This document shows, piece by piece, positions 1 through 10,001 of a stretch of 64,000 bases of DNA. Each line of letters begins with the position of its first letter. Within the stretch, counting starts at the first letter, position 1. This stretch comes from Bordetella genomosp. 9 (GTDB lineage: Bacteria; Pseudomonadota; Gammaproteobacteria; Burkholderiales; Burkholderiaceae_B). A model generated the notes under the pieces. That model made no database searches and was not told the DNA's origin. It was given only the letters and a program-made list of their open reading frames with translations. The position numbers and the translations under genes are program-made. The stretch spans positions 1,674,001 to 1,738,000 of the forward strand of contig NZ_CP021109.1 of the NCBI RefSeq assembly GCF_002119725.1. The letters run 5' to 3'.

Positions 1-1
1 G

Positions 2-394
2 GAAATCCACAATCTCTACGGCCCCAATGCCTACCGCCGCTATGAAAAGCGGGCGCTCGAAGAAGCCGTTCAGCTGTATCCGGAGATGGTGCTGGCGACC
101 CCTGGAGGGCTGGTGTCCGAGGCGGCTACTTTCAATCTGCTGCTGGCGCATTGCTATACCGTGTGGTTGCGCGCCACGCCGGAGGAACACATGGGCCGCG
201 TGATGGCGCAGGGCGACTTCCGGCCGATGTCCGGCAACAGCGAAGCCATGGCGGATCTCAAGCGCATACTGGCCGGCCGCGAAGCGTTCTACGCGAAGGC
301 CGACCTGACCTGGAATACCAGCCACATGGACGTGGCGGAGTGCTTCGCCGGTCTGCGTGCCCAGGTCCGCAAGGCGGGCGGGCTGCCCCTCTAG
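2..394 (+). CDS. boxR: BoxR-type transcriptional regulator, C-terminal part (5' truncated by window)
   Basis: Only the last 131 residues are visible; the reading frame is open to the left edge. The fragment looks like a shikimate-kinase-like domain (TPGGLVSEAATFNLLL, then FRPMSGNSEAM). Fused behind an XRE-type helix-turn-helix, this domain defines BoxR/BzdR regulators, which repress benzoate-degradation operons and use benzoyl-CoA as inducer. The DNA-binding half should lie upstream of the window. The identification is supported by position: the gene sits directly before boxCBA on the same strand, and the gap between them holds three TGCA-N6-TGCA elements, the operator type known for BzdR/BoxR. 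The alternative, a true shikimate kinase, is unlikely in this context. Confidence 0.85.
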   Translation, partial: EIHNLYGPNAYRRYEKRALEEAVQLYPEMVLATPGGLVSEAATFNLLLAHCYTVWLRATPEEHMGRVMAQGDFRPMSGNSEAMADLKRILAGREAFYAKADLTWNTSHMDVAECFAGLRAQVRKAGGLPL

Positions 395-417
395 TCCGAA
401 AGTCTTTCCCCGGCGTC

Positions 418-500
418 TGCATTTTTTTGCACGTCCGCCTTGACTGGCGCAGTGTCATGCACTATTCTGCATCAAACATAGATTCATGCAATATGTTGCA
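418..500 (+). promoter_or_regulatory. boxCBA promoter with three TGCA-N6-TGCA BoxR operators
   Basis: A sigma70-like promoter is visible: TTGACT at 440-445, a 17-nt spacer and TATTCT at 463-468. Three copies of TGCA-N6-TGCA occur at 418-431, 458-471 and 487-500. The middle copy brackets the -10 box and the third lies just after the expected transcription start, so a bound repressor would block both polymerase binding and escape. TGCA-N6-TGCA is the published operator style of the BzdR/BoxR family. The motif copies and promoter boxes are read directly; occupancy by BoxR is inference. Confidence 0.8.
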
Positions 501-526
501 TGCTTCGTGCGGTGCAGGAGACCTTC

Positions 527-2185
527 ATGACGAACGCCGTAGCTCCGGTCGATTTCCGGACCGATCCCACCCGCTATCGCCACTGGCGCTTGACCACAGA
601 CGGCCCGATCGCCACGCTCGCCATGGACGTGGCCGAGGACGGCGGCTTGCGCCCGGGCTACAAGCTCAAGCTGAACTCCTACGACCTGGGCGTCGACATC
701 GAACTGCACGACGCCCTGCAGCGGATCCGTTTCGAGCATCCGGAAGTCCGCACCGTGGTCGTCACCAGCCTGAAGGACCGCGTCTTCTGTTCGGGCGCCA
801 ACATCTTCATGCTGGGGCTGTCCTCCCACGCCTGGAAGGTGAACTTCTGCAAATTCACCAACGAGACGCGCAACGGCATCGAAGACGCCAGCCGTTACAG
901 CGGCCTGAAGTTCATTGCCGCGGTCAACGGCGCCTGCGCGGGCGGCGGCTATGAACTGGCGCTGGCCTGCGACGAAATCCTGCTGGTGGACGATCGGTCG
1001 TCGGCCGTCGCCCTGCCGGAAGTGCCACTGCTCGGCGTGCTGCCCGGCACCGGCGGCCTGACACGCGTCATTGACAAGCGCAAGGTGCGGCACGACCACG
1101 CCGACATCTTCTGCACCCTGGTGGAAGGCGTGCGTGGCGAGCGCGCCAAGGCCTGGCGCCTGGTCGACGACGTGATCAAGCCGCAGCGGTTCGCCGCCGG
1201 CGTGCAGGAACGCGCGCTGGCGCTGGCCGAAGGCAGCCGGCGTCCCGGCCAGGGCCCCGGGGTGACGCTGACGCCGCTGGAACGGCGCGACAGCCCAGAC
1301 GGCCTTTCCTACCGCTACGTCCAGGTGGACATCGATCGCCAGCGGCGTGTCGCCAACTGGACCGTACGCGCCCCGGACGAAATGCCGCCGCAGGACGCGC
1401 AGGCCATCCTGGCGCAGGGCGCCGAGTGGTGGCCGCTGCGCATGGCCCGCGAACTGGACGACGCCATCCTGTGGATGCGCACCAACGAACTGGACGTTGG
1501 CACCTGGGTGTTGCGCACGCGCGGCGATGCGCGGGCCGTGCTGGCCGCCGACGCCGCGCTGCAGGCGCATGCGGACCACTGGTTCGTCAATGAAACGGCC
1601 GGCATGCTGCGGCGGACGCTCGCGCGCCTGGACGTGACGTCCCGCACGTTGTTCGCGCTGATCGAGCCGGGTTCCTGCTTTGCCGGAACGTTGCTGGAAC
1701 TGGCCCTGGCCGCCGACCGCATCTACATGCTCGACGACGAAGACGCAGCCGATCCCGCGCGCATCGTGGTTGGCGAGCGCAACTTCGGCGCCTGCCCGAT
1801 GGTCAGCGGCGAAAGCCGCCTGCAGCGCCGCTTTCATGGCGAGACCGGGCCGCTGGAGGCCGTGCGGGCGCAGGCCGGAAAGGCGCTGTCGGCCCGCCAG
1901 GCGCTGGACCTGGGCCTTGCCACCTTTACCCCCGACGCCATCGACTGGGACGACGAGATCCGGCTCGCGCTGGAAGAACGCGGCGCGCTGTCGCCCGATG
2001 CGCTGACGGGCATGGAAGCAAATCTTCGCTTCGGCCCGCGCGAAACCATGGAAACCCGCATCTTCGGGCGGCTCACCGCCTGGCAGAACTGGATATTCAA
2101 CCGCCCCAACGCCGTCGGCGAGAAGGGCGCCCTGAAGGTATACGGCAAGGGCGAGCAAGCGGCCTTCGACTGGAACCGGGTCTAA
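527..2185 (+). CDS. boxC: benzoyl-CoA-dihydrodiol lyase (2,3-epoxybenzoyl-CoA dihydrolase) BoxC
   Basis: BoxC hydrolytically opens the epoxidised ring of benzoyl-CoA, giving 3,4-dehydroadipyl-CoA semialdehyde and formate in the cytoplasm. The 552-residue product shows an N-terminal crotonase-type half with CSGANIFMLG near residues 86-95 and a glycine-rich NGACAGGGYELALACDE stretch near 131-147, typical of the oxyanion-hole region. The length matches the family (about 550). I chose the ATG preceded by AGGAG at 516-520 with 6-nt spacing; an ATG 27 bases upstream overlaps the third operator and lacks such a site. It is first in the boxC-boxB-boxA run and is followed after 13 nt by boxB. Confidence 0.95.
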   Translation: MTNAVAPVDFRTDPTRYRHWRLTTDGPIATLAMDVAEDGGLRPGYKLKLNSYDLGVDIELHDALQRIRFEHPEVRTVVVTSLKDRVFCSGANIFMLGLSSHAWKVNFCKFTNETRNGIEDASRYSGLKFIAAVNGACAGGGYELALACDEILLVDDRSSAVALPEVPLLGVLPGTGGLTRVIDKRKVRHDHADIFCTLVEGVRGERAKAWRLVDDVIKPQRFAAGVQERALALAEGSRRPGQGPGVTLTPLERRDSPDGLSYRYVQVDIDRQRRVANWTVRAPDEMPPQDAQAILAQGAEWWPLRMARELDDAILWMRTNELDVGTWVLRTRGDARAVLAADAALQAHADHWFVNETAGMLRRTLARLDVTSRTLFALIEPGSCFAGTLLELALAADRIYMLDDEDAADPARIVVGERNFGACPMVSGESRLQRRFHGETGPLEAVRAQAGKALSARQALDLGLATFTPDAIDWDDEIRLALEERGALSPDALTGMEANLRFGPRETMETRIFGRLTAWQNWIFNRPNAVGEKGALKVYGKGEQAAFDWNRV

Positions 2186-2198
2186 CGGGAGCACCGAC

Positions 2199-3626
<1,428 letters not shown>

Positions 3627-3655
3627 GGTCTGTCAACGCCAGAAGGAGCCCCCGC

Positions 3656-3793
3656 ATGAGTACGCAAACAGGCGCCCGGCAAGGCGCGAAGCGTAGACAT
3701 AGTGGTGCCATGGCGGGCGTTCGCAACGCGGCCAGACGCCTTCCAGCGTTGACACGCCCTGGGCTGCAGTCCGCACTCCCGGTGTCACCATGA
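3656..3793 (+). CDS. possible 45-residue leader peptide overlapping the boxA start
   Basis: This short ORF has the only good ribosome binding site in the boxB-boxA gap (AAGGAG at 3643-3648, 7 nt before ATG). It encodes a basic peptide beginning [16 protein letters not shown] and ends with a TGA overlapping the boxA ATG as ATGA. The boxA start has no recognisable Shine-Dalgarno sequence, so boxA could be translated by reinitiation after this ORF. Its codon use (several CAA, AGA, ACA codons) is less GC3-biased than its neighbours, so it may be non-conserved. It could also be the relic of an older boxA 5' end now out of frame. No known family recognised. Confidence 0.4.
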   Translation: MSTQTGARQGAKRRHSGAMAGVRNAARRLPALTRPGLQSALPVSP

Positions 3794-5130
3794 ACGCGCC
3801 TCTGCCCGCCACGCTTTTGAAGCAGCACCTGATCGATCCGGAGATCTGCATCCGCTGCAATACCTGCGAGGAAACCTGTCCCATCGATGCGATCACGCAC
3901 GACGCCAACAACTACGTGGTCAATCCGGACATCTGCAACGGCTGCATGGCGTGCGTGCCGCCTTGCCCGACCGGCTCCATCGACAACTGGCGCGTCGTCG
4001 CGCGTGAACACGCGTACGGCGTGGAGGCGCAGTTCGGCTGGGATGCCTTGCCTGCGCAGGAGCCGGTCGAGGCGCTTCTGGCCGCCGCGGCAGCGGCCGA
4101 CGTCGGGACGCCCGCGGCGAATGCGACCGCTTGCGTGGACGCGGCGTCCGGATTCGCCGGCGCGCTGGATGCGGACGTCCCCCCCGGCACGATGGAGGCG
4201 GCCGTCGGCAACGCGGGCGCGCAGGCCACGGCGGCCGATGTTACGCCCGCGCGCGGCGCCATCGTGCCGCCCTGGTCGGCGGCCCACCCTTACGTCAATC
4301 TCTACACGCACAAAGACCCCGTCATCGCCACCGTCGTCGGCAATTACCGCGTGACCGACGACGACGCGGAGAGCGACGTGCGCCACATCGTGCTGGACTT
4401 CGGCGAGTCGCCGTTCCCGGTCCTGGAGGGCCAGTCCATCGGCATCCTGCCGCCCGGCGTGGACGCGCGTGGCCGGCCGCACCACGCCCGCCAGTATTCC
4501 GTCGCCAGCCCCCGCGACGGCGAACGTCCCGGCTACAACAACCTGTCCCTGACCGTGAAGCGGGTCGTGGGCGGCCGGGACGGCAACACCCATGACGGGC
4601 TCTGTTCCAACTACCTTTGCGACCTGGAACGGCACGATACCGTGCGGGTGATCGGCCCCTTCGGCAGCACCTTCCTGATGCCCGGCCGGCCGGGCGCCAA
4701 TCTGCTGATGATCTGCACCGGCACCGGTTCGGCGCCGATGCGCGCCATGACCGAGCGCTGCCGGCGTCGCATCGGCGGCGGGGAGAACGGCACCCTGATG
4801 CTGTTCTTCGGCGCGCGCACGCGCCGCGAACTGCCGTACTTCGGTCCCCTGATGAAGCTGCCGCGCGATTTCATCGACATCAACCTGGCCTTGTCGCGCG
4901 AACCAGGCCAGCCGCGGCGCTATGTGCAGGACCTGATCGTGGAGCGCGCGGACGACGTGCGGGCGCTGCTGAACGACGACAGGACCTGCATCTATGTGTG
5001 TGGCCTGAAGGGCATGGAAGCCGGCGTGCTGGACGCGCTGCGCCAGGTCGTCGTGCAGGCCGGCCAGGATTGGACTGTCCTGCACCAGGCCTTGTGCCGG
5101 CAAGGCCGGCTGCATTTCGAGACGTATTGA
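3790..5130 (+). CDS. boxA: benzoyl-CoA 2,3-epoxidase reductase subunit BoxA
   Basis: BoxA is the iron-sulfur flavoprotein that passes electrons from NADPH to the BoxB epoxidase. Two four-cysteine ferredoxin motifs are at C20/C23/C26/C30 and C49/C52/C55/C59. A ferredoxin-NADP reductase module follows, with the FAD-binding RQYSVAS near 234 and the NADP-binding CTGTGSAPM near 309, ending in a C-terminal aromatic residue (FETY) as in FNR-like enzymes. An alanine-rich linker at about 80-160 makes the protein (446 residues) somewhat longer than the roughly 415 I recall for BoxA. The start lacks its own Shine-Dalgarno and overlaps the preceding small ORF by ATGA. Confidence 0.95.
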   Translation: MNAPLPATLLKQHLIDPEICIRCNTCEETCPIDAITHDANNYVVNPDICNGCMACVPPCPTGSIDNWRVVAREHAYGVEAQFGWDALPAQEPVEALLAAAAAADVGTPAANATACVDAASGFAGALDADVPPGTMEAAVGNAGAQATAADVTPARGAIVPPWSAAHPYVNLYTHKDPVIATVVGNYRVTDDDAESDVRHIVLDFGESPFPVLEGQSIGILPPGVDARGRPHHARQYSVASPRDGERPGYNNLSLTVKRVVGGRDGNTHDGLCSNYLCDLERHDTVRVIGPFGSTFLMPGRPGANLLMICTGTGSAPMRAMTERCRRRIGGGENGTLMLFFGARTRRELPYFGPLMKLPRDFIDINLALSREPGQPRRYVQDLIVERADDVRALLNDDRTCIYVCGLKGMEAGVLDALRQVVVQAGQDWTVLHQALCRQGRLHFETY

Positions 5131-5638
5131 CGCGCCCGGGCCCGTCTGGCGCGTTCGGGCAGGTCTTGAAAACCATGGGACCCGATCCTATTCTAGGGAG
5201 GCTTCGGCTTCCCGCCATGAATGCCGACGCTTGGTCTCTCGTCCTGTCGCAGTTCGTGGAGATATTCGTGATGTATCGGTTCCCGTACGCGTTTGATGCA
5301 TTCGCCATACCGGGTCTTCTACAACGCGAATGCCTGTCAGCACCGGCCCTGCAGGGCCGCCGAGCGCCGTGTCTGCCCGCAGCGGCGCTGCCTCCCGACC
5401 ACCCGCCCGATGGCCGCACGCGATCACCGCGGCCGTGCCGCGAGGCATCGCGGGCGGCCCTGTAGCCATCAAGGTCGTCTTTAAACACTGAACCCCTGAG
5501 CATCCCGTCCGGCGCGTTCCGGGGCGCGTTGCTGCGCTCGCGGCCGGCAGGCTGTCGCGCACACGCCTGGCCGTGTGCCGCGCATTGCGCCGCGCCTGAA
5601 TACCGGAAACCGCCGGGCGGAAAACCGAGAGGAAAAGA
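5131..5638. other. 508-bp gap after boxA; UUCG-loop hairpin, no convincing gene
   Basis: No ORF here has a plausible ribosome binding site or recognisable product. At 5196-5213 there is a 7-bp stem closed by a TTCG tetraloop (one G-T pair, no T-tract), lying about 65 nt after the boxA stop; it may protect or end the box transcript. The last part must hold the promoter for the glycosyltransferase, but no clear -35/-10 pair was found. Confidence 0.5.
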
Positions 5639-6703
5639 ATGAGGATTGCGCAGATCGCCCCCTTGTACGAAGCCGTGCCGCCCCGTCTTTACGGCGGCAC
5701 CGAACGGGTCGTCGCCCACCTGACCGAAGCCCTGGTCGAACAAGGGCACGACGTGACGCTGTTCGCCGCCGCCGATGCCCGCACCAGCGCCCGCCTGGCG
5801 CCCATGCGGGAGCGGTCCCTGCGGCTGGACCCGCAGGCGCTGAAGTCGGATGTGGCCGCCCATCTGGGCATGCTGCACGCGCTGCGCGATCGCGCGGACG
5901 AATTCGATGTCCTGCATTTCCATATCGATCTGCTCCACTTCCCGTTCTTCGAGCATATCGCCGGGCGCACGCTGACCACGTTGCACGGCCGGCTGGACTT
6001 GGCCGATCTGCCCCAGGCTTACCGGCGCTGGTCCGCCTATCCGCTCGTATCCATCTCGGATCACCAGCGCACACCGCTGCGGGAAGCGAACTGGATGGCG
6101 ACCGTCCCCCATGGGCTCGATCCGCGCGGCTACCGGTTCGCCCGCGAACCGGCGGGCGGCTATCTGGCGTTCCTGGGCCGGATCTCTCCCGAAAAACGGC
6201 CGGACCGCGCCATCCGTATCGCGCGCGAGGCAGGCATCCCGCTGAAGATCGCGGCCAAGGTGGACAACGCCGACCGCGACTACTTCGAACAGACCATCCG
6301 CCCGCTGCTGGACGGCCCCGGCGTGGAGTTCATCGGAGAAATCGGCGACGCGACCAAGAGCGATTTTCTTGGCAATGCGCGCGCCTTGCTGTTCCCGATC
6401 GACTGGCCGGAGCCTTTCGGCCTCGTCATGATCGAAGCCATGGCCTGCGGCACACCGGTCATCGCGTGGAATCACGGGTCGGTGCCTGAAGTGGTCGATG
6501 ATGGCGTCACGGGCTTCGTTGTGGATGACATTCCGCAGGCCGTCGAAGCGGTGTCGCGCGCCCATATGCTCGATCGGGCCCTGATACGGCGTGTCTTCGA
6601 GCAGCAGTTCACCGCCCAGGCCATGGCCAACCGGTACGTTCAGTTGTACATGCGCCTGGCGCGCCAGGACCGGGTCAGCATGATGGAAAGCGAGGCGGCA
6701 TGA
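5639..6703 (+). CDS. glycosyltransferase family 4 protein
   Basis: A 354-residue GT-B fold retaining glycosyltransferase. The N-terminal half has the acceptor-side motif YGGTERVVAHLTEALVEQGHDV (G near residue 20). The C-terminal half has FLGRISPEKRPD (near 177) and the nucleotide-sugar-binding EPFGLVMIEAMACGTPVIAW (258-277). AGAGG lies upstream of the ATG. It overlaps the following debranching-type glucosidase by ATGA, so the two are translationally coupled and probably act on the same glucan or glycoconjugate. Donor and acceptor cannot be read from sequence; a glycogen-synthase-like or trehalose-type role is possible but unproven. Confidence 0.85.
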   Translation: MRIAQIAPLYEAVPPRLYGGTERVVAHLTEALVEQGHDVTLFAAADARTSARLAPMRERSLRLDPQALKSDVAAHLGMLHALRDRADEFDVLHFHIDLLHFPFFEHIAGRTLTTLHGRLDLADLPQAYRRWSAYPLVSISDHQRTPLREANWMATVPHGLDPRGYRFAREPAGGYLAFLGRISPEKRPDRAIRIAREAGIPLKIAAKVDNADRDYFEQTIRPLLDGPGVEFIGEIGDATKSDFLGNARALLFPIDWPEPFGLVMIEAMACGTPVIAWNHGSVPEVVDDGVTGFVVDDIPQAVEAVSRAHMLDRALIRRVFEQQFTAQAMANRYVQLYMRLARQDRVSMMESEAA

Positions 6704-8862
6704 ACACTCCCACCCTGGCGCCGGGCGATACCGGCGCGACCGGAAGCGACATCATCGAGCCGCGTTCGCCGCAGCGTCTTTTCGTGCTGAAGGAAGGCGA
6801 CACTTTCCTGGTCGCGGACGCGTTCGGGGACGTGACCGGCGAAGGCGACGGCCTGTTCCACGACGATACCCGCCTGCTGTCGACCTTCCGGCTGCGGCTG
6901 GCGGACCGGCAGCCCTCGCTGCTGTCCAGCGCGGTCAGCCAGGACAACGCCTTCTTCACCGCGAACCTGACGAACCGCCCCTTGCCGCCCCTGGGCGGCG
7001 CATCGACCCCGGAAGGTGTCATCCATGTGGAGCGCCGCCGGTTCCTCTGGCAGGGCCGGCTGTTCGAGCGGATCACCCTTGTCAACTATGGGGAGCGGGT
7101 TGCGCGGGTGCCCCTGTCGCTGCATTACGGCGCCGATTTTCGCGACATGTTCGAGGTCCGGGGCCAGCAGCGGCCGCGGCGCGGTGAATTCCACGTCGGC
7201 CACGTCGGCGCCCGGGACGTAGAGTTGTGCTACCGCGGTCTGGACGACCGCTGGCGTAGGCTCGTCATCGCGTTTTCGGAAGTGCCGGCGCGCATCTCGG
7301 CGGACCAGGCCCATTTCGACGTCACGCTGGGCGAGCGGCAGCACTGGGAGCTTTACGTCGAAGCCGGCGGCGACGCGGCGGCGTGCGGGCGGACCCGCTG
7401 GCGCGCGGCGGCGGCCCAGGCCAGGCGCAGTTTGCGCGTGCGGCGGCGGCGGGGCGCGGCATTGCATGCGTCCAGCCGCCTGTTCCAGGCATGGGTGGAC
7501 AAGTCGGCCGCCGATCTCGCGTTGCTGACGACCGAACTCCCTACCGGGCCTTACCCCTATGCGGGCATCCCGTGGTTTTCGACGCCGTTCGGGCGGGACG
7601 CCATCGTGACCGCTTTGCAGACCTTGTGGCTGGATCCGGCGCTTGCGCGCGGCGTGCTGGCCTTTCTCTCGCGCAACCAGGCGCACGAGACGTCCACCTT
7701 CCGCGATGCCGAGCCGGGCAAGATCATGCATGAGACCCGAAAGGGCGAGATGGCGGCGGCCAATGAGCTGCCTTTCGGCAGATACTACGGAGGCGTCGAT
7801 ACCACGCCCCTGTTCATCATGCTTGCGGGCGCCTATGCGGAAAGGACGGGCGACCTCGCTTTCATCGGCTCGATCTGGCCCGCGCTGTTGTCGGCGGCCA
7901 ATTGGATCGAGGACAACGCCGCCCGGCACGGTACCGGCTTTCTCAGTTACGCCCGTGGCGAGGAGTCCGGCTTGGCGAACCAGGGCTGGAAGGACAGCCA
8001 CGATTCCGTCTTCCACGCCGACGGCAGTACGCCGCGGGGTCCCATCGCCCTGATCGAAGTCCAGGGCTATGCCTACGCGGCGTACCGAGGCTTGGCCGCG
8101 CTGGCGCGCGCGCGGGGCGAGGAGGGGCGAGCCCAGGGCTGGGAGCGCCGCGCCGACGCTTTGCGCCAGGCCGTGGAGCAGCACTTCTGGCAGGACGACA
8201 TGCAGTTCTACGCGCTGGCGCTCGATGGCGAGGGGCGGCCGTGCCGCGTGCGGGCTTCCAACGCGGGACATCTTCTCTATACCGGGCTGCCATCGCCCGT
8301 CCGGGCGCAAGCGGTGGCGCGGCAACTGCTGTCCAAGTCCTTCCGCACGGGCTGGGGCATTCGCACGCTGGCCGTGGAGGCGCCGCGCTACAACCCCATG
8401 TCCTACCACAATGGATCCGTATGGCCGCACGACGTCGCCCTCTGCGCGGCGGGGATGGCGCGTTACGGACTGCGCGACGGCGCCGCGCAACTGCTCGATG
8501 CGATGTTCGAGGGCGCGTCCTACTTCGGCATGCGGTTGCCCGAACTGTTCTGCGGTTTCGAGCGTGGCGCCGGCGAGGCGCCCATCGCGTATCCCGTCGC
8601 GTGCCTGCCGCAGGCATGGGCGGCCGGCTCCGTCTTCATGCTCCTGCAGGCCTGCCTGGGCCTGCGCGTGGATGGGCCGCGGCATCGTGTGATCATCGAA
8701 CAGCCGCGGCTGCCGCACGGCATGGAAACCCTGCGGATCGCGCGCCTGGCCGTCGGCGGCCAGTTGCTGGATTTCACCTTCCAGCGTTTGCAGGACCGGG
8801 TGGTGGCGTTCGTGCGGCAGAACGGCGACGCGCCGCGCGTCCGTGTGGACCTCAGGCTGTAG
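6700..8862 (+). CDS. amylo-alpha-1,6-glucosidase / glycogen-debranching-type glycoside hydrolase
   Basis: The 720-residue protein begins with an N-terminal bis-type debranching domain (VLKEGDTFLVADAFGDV, then DTRLLSTFRLRL) and continues with an (alpha/alpha)6 six-hairpin domain. That domain shows WFSTPFGRDAIVTALQTLWL (near 290-309), NQGWKDSHDSVF (near 427) and SYHNGSVWPHDVAL (near 568). These are the landmarks of the GDE-C family, which removes alpha-1,6 branches. No signal peptide is visible, so it should be cytoplasmic. The ATGA overlap with the upstream GT4 gene indicates a shared role in building or recycling a glucan. Exact substrate is unknown; proteins of this architecture are often annotated only as debranching. 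Confidence 0.85.
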   Translation: MNTPTLAPGDTGATGSDIIEPRSPQRLFVLKEGDTFLVADAFGDVTGEGDGLFHDDTRLLSTFRLRLADRQPSLLSSAVSQDNAFFTANLTNRPLPPLGGASTPEGVIHVERRRFLWQGRLFERITLVNYGERVARVPLSLHYGADFRDMFEVRGQQRPRRGEFHVGHVGARDVELCYRGLDDRWRRLVIAFSEVPARISADQAHFDVTLGERQHWELYVEAGGDAAACGRTRWRAAAAQARRSLRVRRRRGAALHASSRLFQAWVDKSAADLALLTTELPTGPYPYAGIPWFSTPFGRDAIVTALQTLWLDPALARGVLAFLSRNQAHETSTFRDAEPGKIMHETRKGEMAAANELPFGRYYGGVDTTPLFIMLAGAYAERTGDLAFIGSIWPALLSAANWIEDNAARHGTGFLSYARGEESGLANQGWKDSHDSVFHADGSTPRGPIALIEVQGYAYAAYRGLAALARARGEEGRAQGWERRADALRQAVEQHFWQDDMQFYALALDGEGRPCRVRASNAGHLLYTGLPSPVRAQAVARQLLSKSFRTGWGIRTLAVEAPRYNPMSYHNGSVWPHDVALCAAGMARYGLRDGAAQLLDAMFEGASYFGMRLPELFCGFERGAGEAPIAYPVACLPQAWAAGSVFMLLQACLGLRVDGPRHRVIIEQPRLPHGMETLRIARLAVGGQLLDFTFQRLQDRVVAFVRQNGDAPRVRVDLRL

Positions 8863-8877
8863 CGGCGGACCGGCTCG

Positions 8878-8883
8878 TATAAT
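8878..8883 (+). promoter_or_regulatory. TATAAT -10 box, possibly giving a leaderless deacetylase mRNA
   Basis: A perfect TATAAT ends 7 nt before the ATG at 8891, so transcription would begin at or next to the start codon. No Shine-Dalgarno precedes that ATG, and no good -35 was found at 16-18 nt upstream. Leaderless translation is inference from this spacing. Confidence 0.5.
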
Positions 8884-8890
8884 CGCGCGC

Positions 8891-9619
8891 ATGTCGATCC
8901 CCATACTCATGTATCACCAGGTCGGTGCGCTGGCGCCGCGCGGCACGCCGTTTCGCGGGCTGACGGTGGACACGGCCAGCTTCCGCCGCCAGATGACGTG
9001 GATGCACCGCCTGGGCTACCTGGGGCTGTCGATGCGCGACCTCATGCCGTATCTGCGCGGCGAACGCAGCGGCAAGGTCTTCGGCATCACGTTCGATGAC
9101 GGTTTTCGCAACGTGCACGACAACGCGATGCCGGTCCTCGCCGACCTGGGATTCACCGCCACCAATTATTTCGTCGCCCGCCAGTTGGGCGGCAGCAATG
9201 TGTGGGACCATGCGCACGGCGTGCCGTCGTCCCCGCTGATGACGGTCGCCGAAATGCGCGAATGGGCCGCGGCCGGCAACGAGGTGGGGTCCCACACCCT
9301 GGACCACGTTCATCTTCCGCTGCTGGACCCGGCCGAGGCGCGCCGCCAGATTGCCGGTTCGCGCCAGGCGCTCGAAGACGCGATCGGCCAGCCGGTGACG
9401 GCGTTTTGCTATCCCTATGGCGAGTTCACCGAAGCGCACATCGGCATGGCGCGTGAGGCGGGCTACGAGAACGCCACGCTGACCAAGCGCGGGCTCGCAA
9501 ACGGCAATGACGACACGATGGCGCTGCCGCGCGTGCTGGTTGCCGGCTCCACCGGCATCGTCAGCTTTCTGCGCAAGATGCTGACCTCGTACGAGGACCG
9601 CAAGCGCCGCAACTGGTAG
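8891..9619 (+). CDS. polysaccharide deacetylase family protein (NodB homology domain)
   Basis: A 242-residue carbohydrate esterase 4 type protein. The metal site is visible: the D-D motif TFDDGF (D69/D70) and the H-x3-H motif SHTLDH (H135 and H139). LMYHQVG near the start is typical of this class. No signal peptide is evident, so secretion is not supported by sequence. It lies 28 nt after the debranching-type gene and may belong to the same polysaccharide module, but it appears to have its own promoter. Upstream in-frame starts exist but run into the previous gene and lack a ribosome binding site. Confidence 0.85.
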   Translation: MSIPILMYHQVGALAPRGTPFRGLTVDTASFRRQMTWMHRLGYLGLSMRDLMPYLRGERSGKVFGITFDDGFRNVHDNAMPVLADLGFTATNYFVARQLGGSNVWDHAHGVPSSPLMTVAEMREWAAAGNEVGSHTLDHVHLPLLDPAEARRQIAGSRQALEDAIGQPVTAFCYPYGEFTEAHIGMAREAGYENATLTKRGLANGNDDTMALPRVLVAGSTGIVSFLRKMLTSYEDRKRRNW

Positions 9620-9629
9620 CAGGCGTCCG

Positions 9630-10001
9630 CTAACGGTGCGGCGGCATCGCGGCTTGTGTCCCTCTGGGCAAGGAGGCCGCCGGCGCGGTCAGTTTTTCCA
9701 ATTGCCCCAACCACACCATCGCGTGTTCGCGAGAAGCGCCGCACATTTCCTGGCTGGGCTGCAGCCCGCCGCATACCGCCGGGCGTTCCGGGCGCCCGAA
9801 CAGCTCACAATCCATGGCCTCGGTCAGGTGCGCGCAGCGTTCGCCGGCCGGCTTGCCCGCGGGCATTTTCGGCAAGGGCGAGGTGATGGAGGGCGCGATG
9901 CAGCATGCCCCGCATCCGCGCCGGCACGCCGCGGCGTCGCTGCCAACCTCCGACGGCTGCGACGTCGCCATTGCGCGTGCGGGCGGGGCACTGGCCGTCA
10001 T
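9630..10001 (-). CDS. YkgJ-family cysteine cluster protein
   Basis: The 123-residue product carries eight cysteines in the YkgJ pattern: C26, C30, C33, C34 (CRRGCGACC), C56, C65, C77 and C87, which probably bind zinc or an iron-sulfur cluster. The biochemical role of the family is unknown. The start chosen overlaps the TGA of the upstream YdcF-like gene as ATGA, so the pair is coupled; an ATG two codons earlier is equally possible. It converges on the deacetylase gene with only about 10 bp between stop codons. Confidence 0.85.
   Translation of the reverse strand: MTASAPPARAMATSQPSEVGSDAAACRRGCGACCIAPSITSPLPKMPAGKPAGERCAHLTEAMDCELFGRPERPAVCGGLQPSQEMCGASREHAMVWLGQLEKLTAPAASLPRGTQAAMPPHR

Noticed and set aside
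5293-5484. Small plus-strand ORF in the gap after boxA
   Set aside because: Composition is arginine/proline-rich shadow-like, there is no Shine-Dalgarno, and no family resemblance.
6640-8910. 756-codon minus-strand ORF opposite the debranching-type gene
   Set aside because: Exact antisense shadow of a well-supported gene, low-complexity product and no ribosome binding site.
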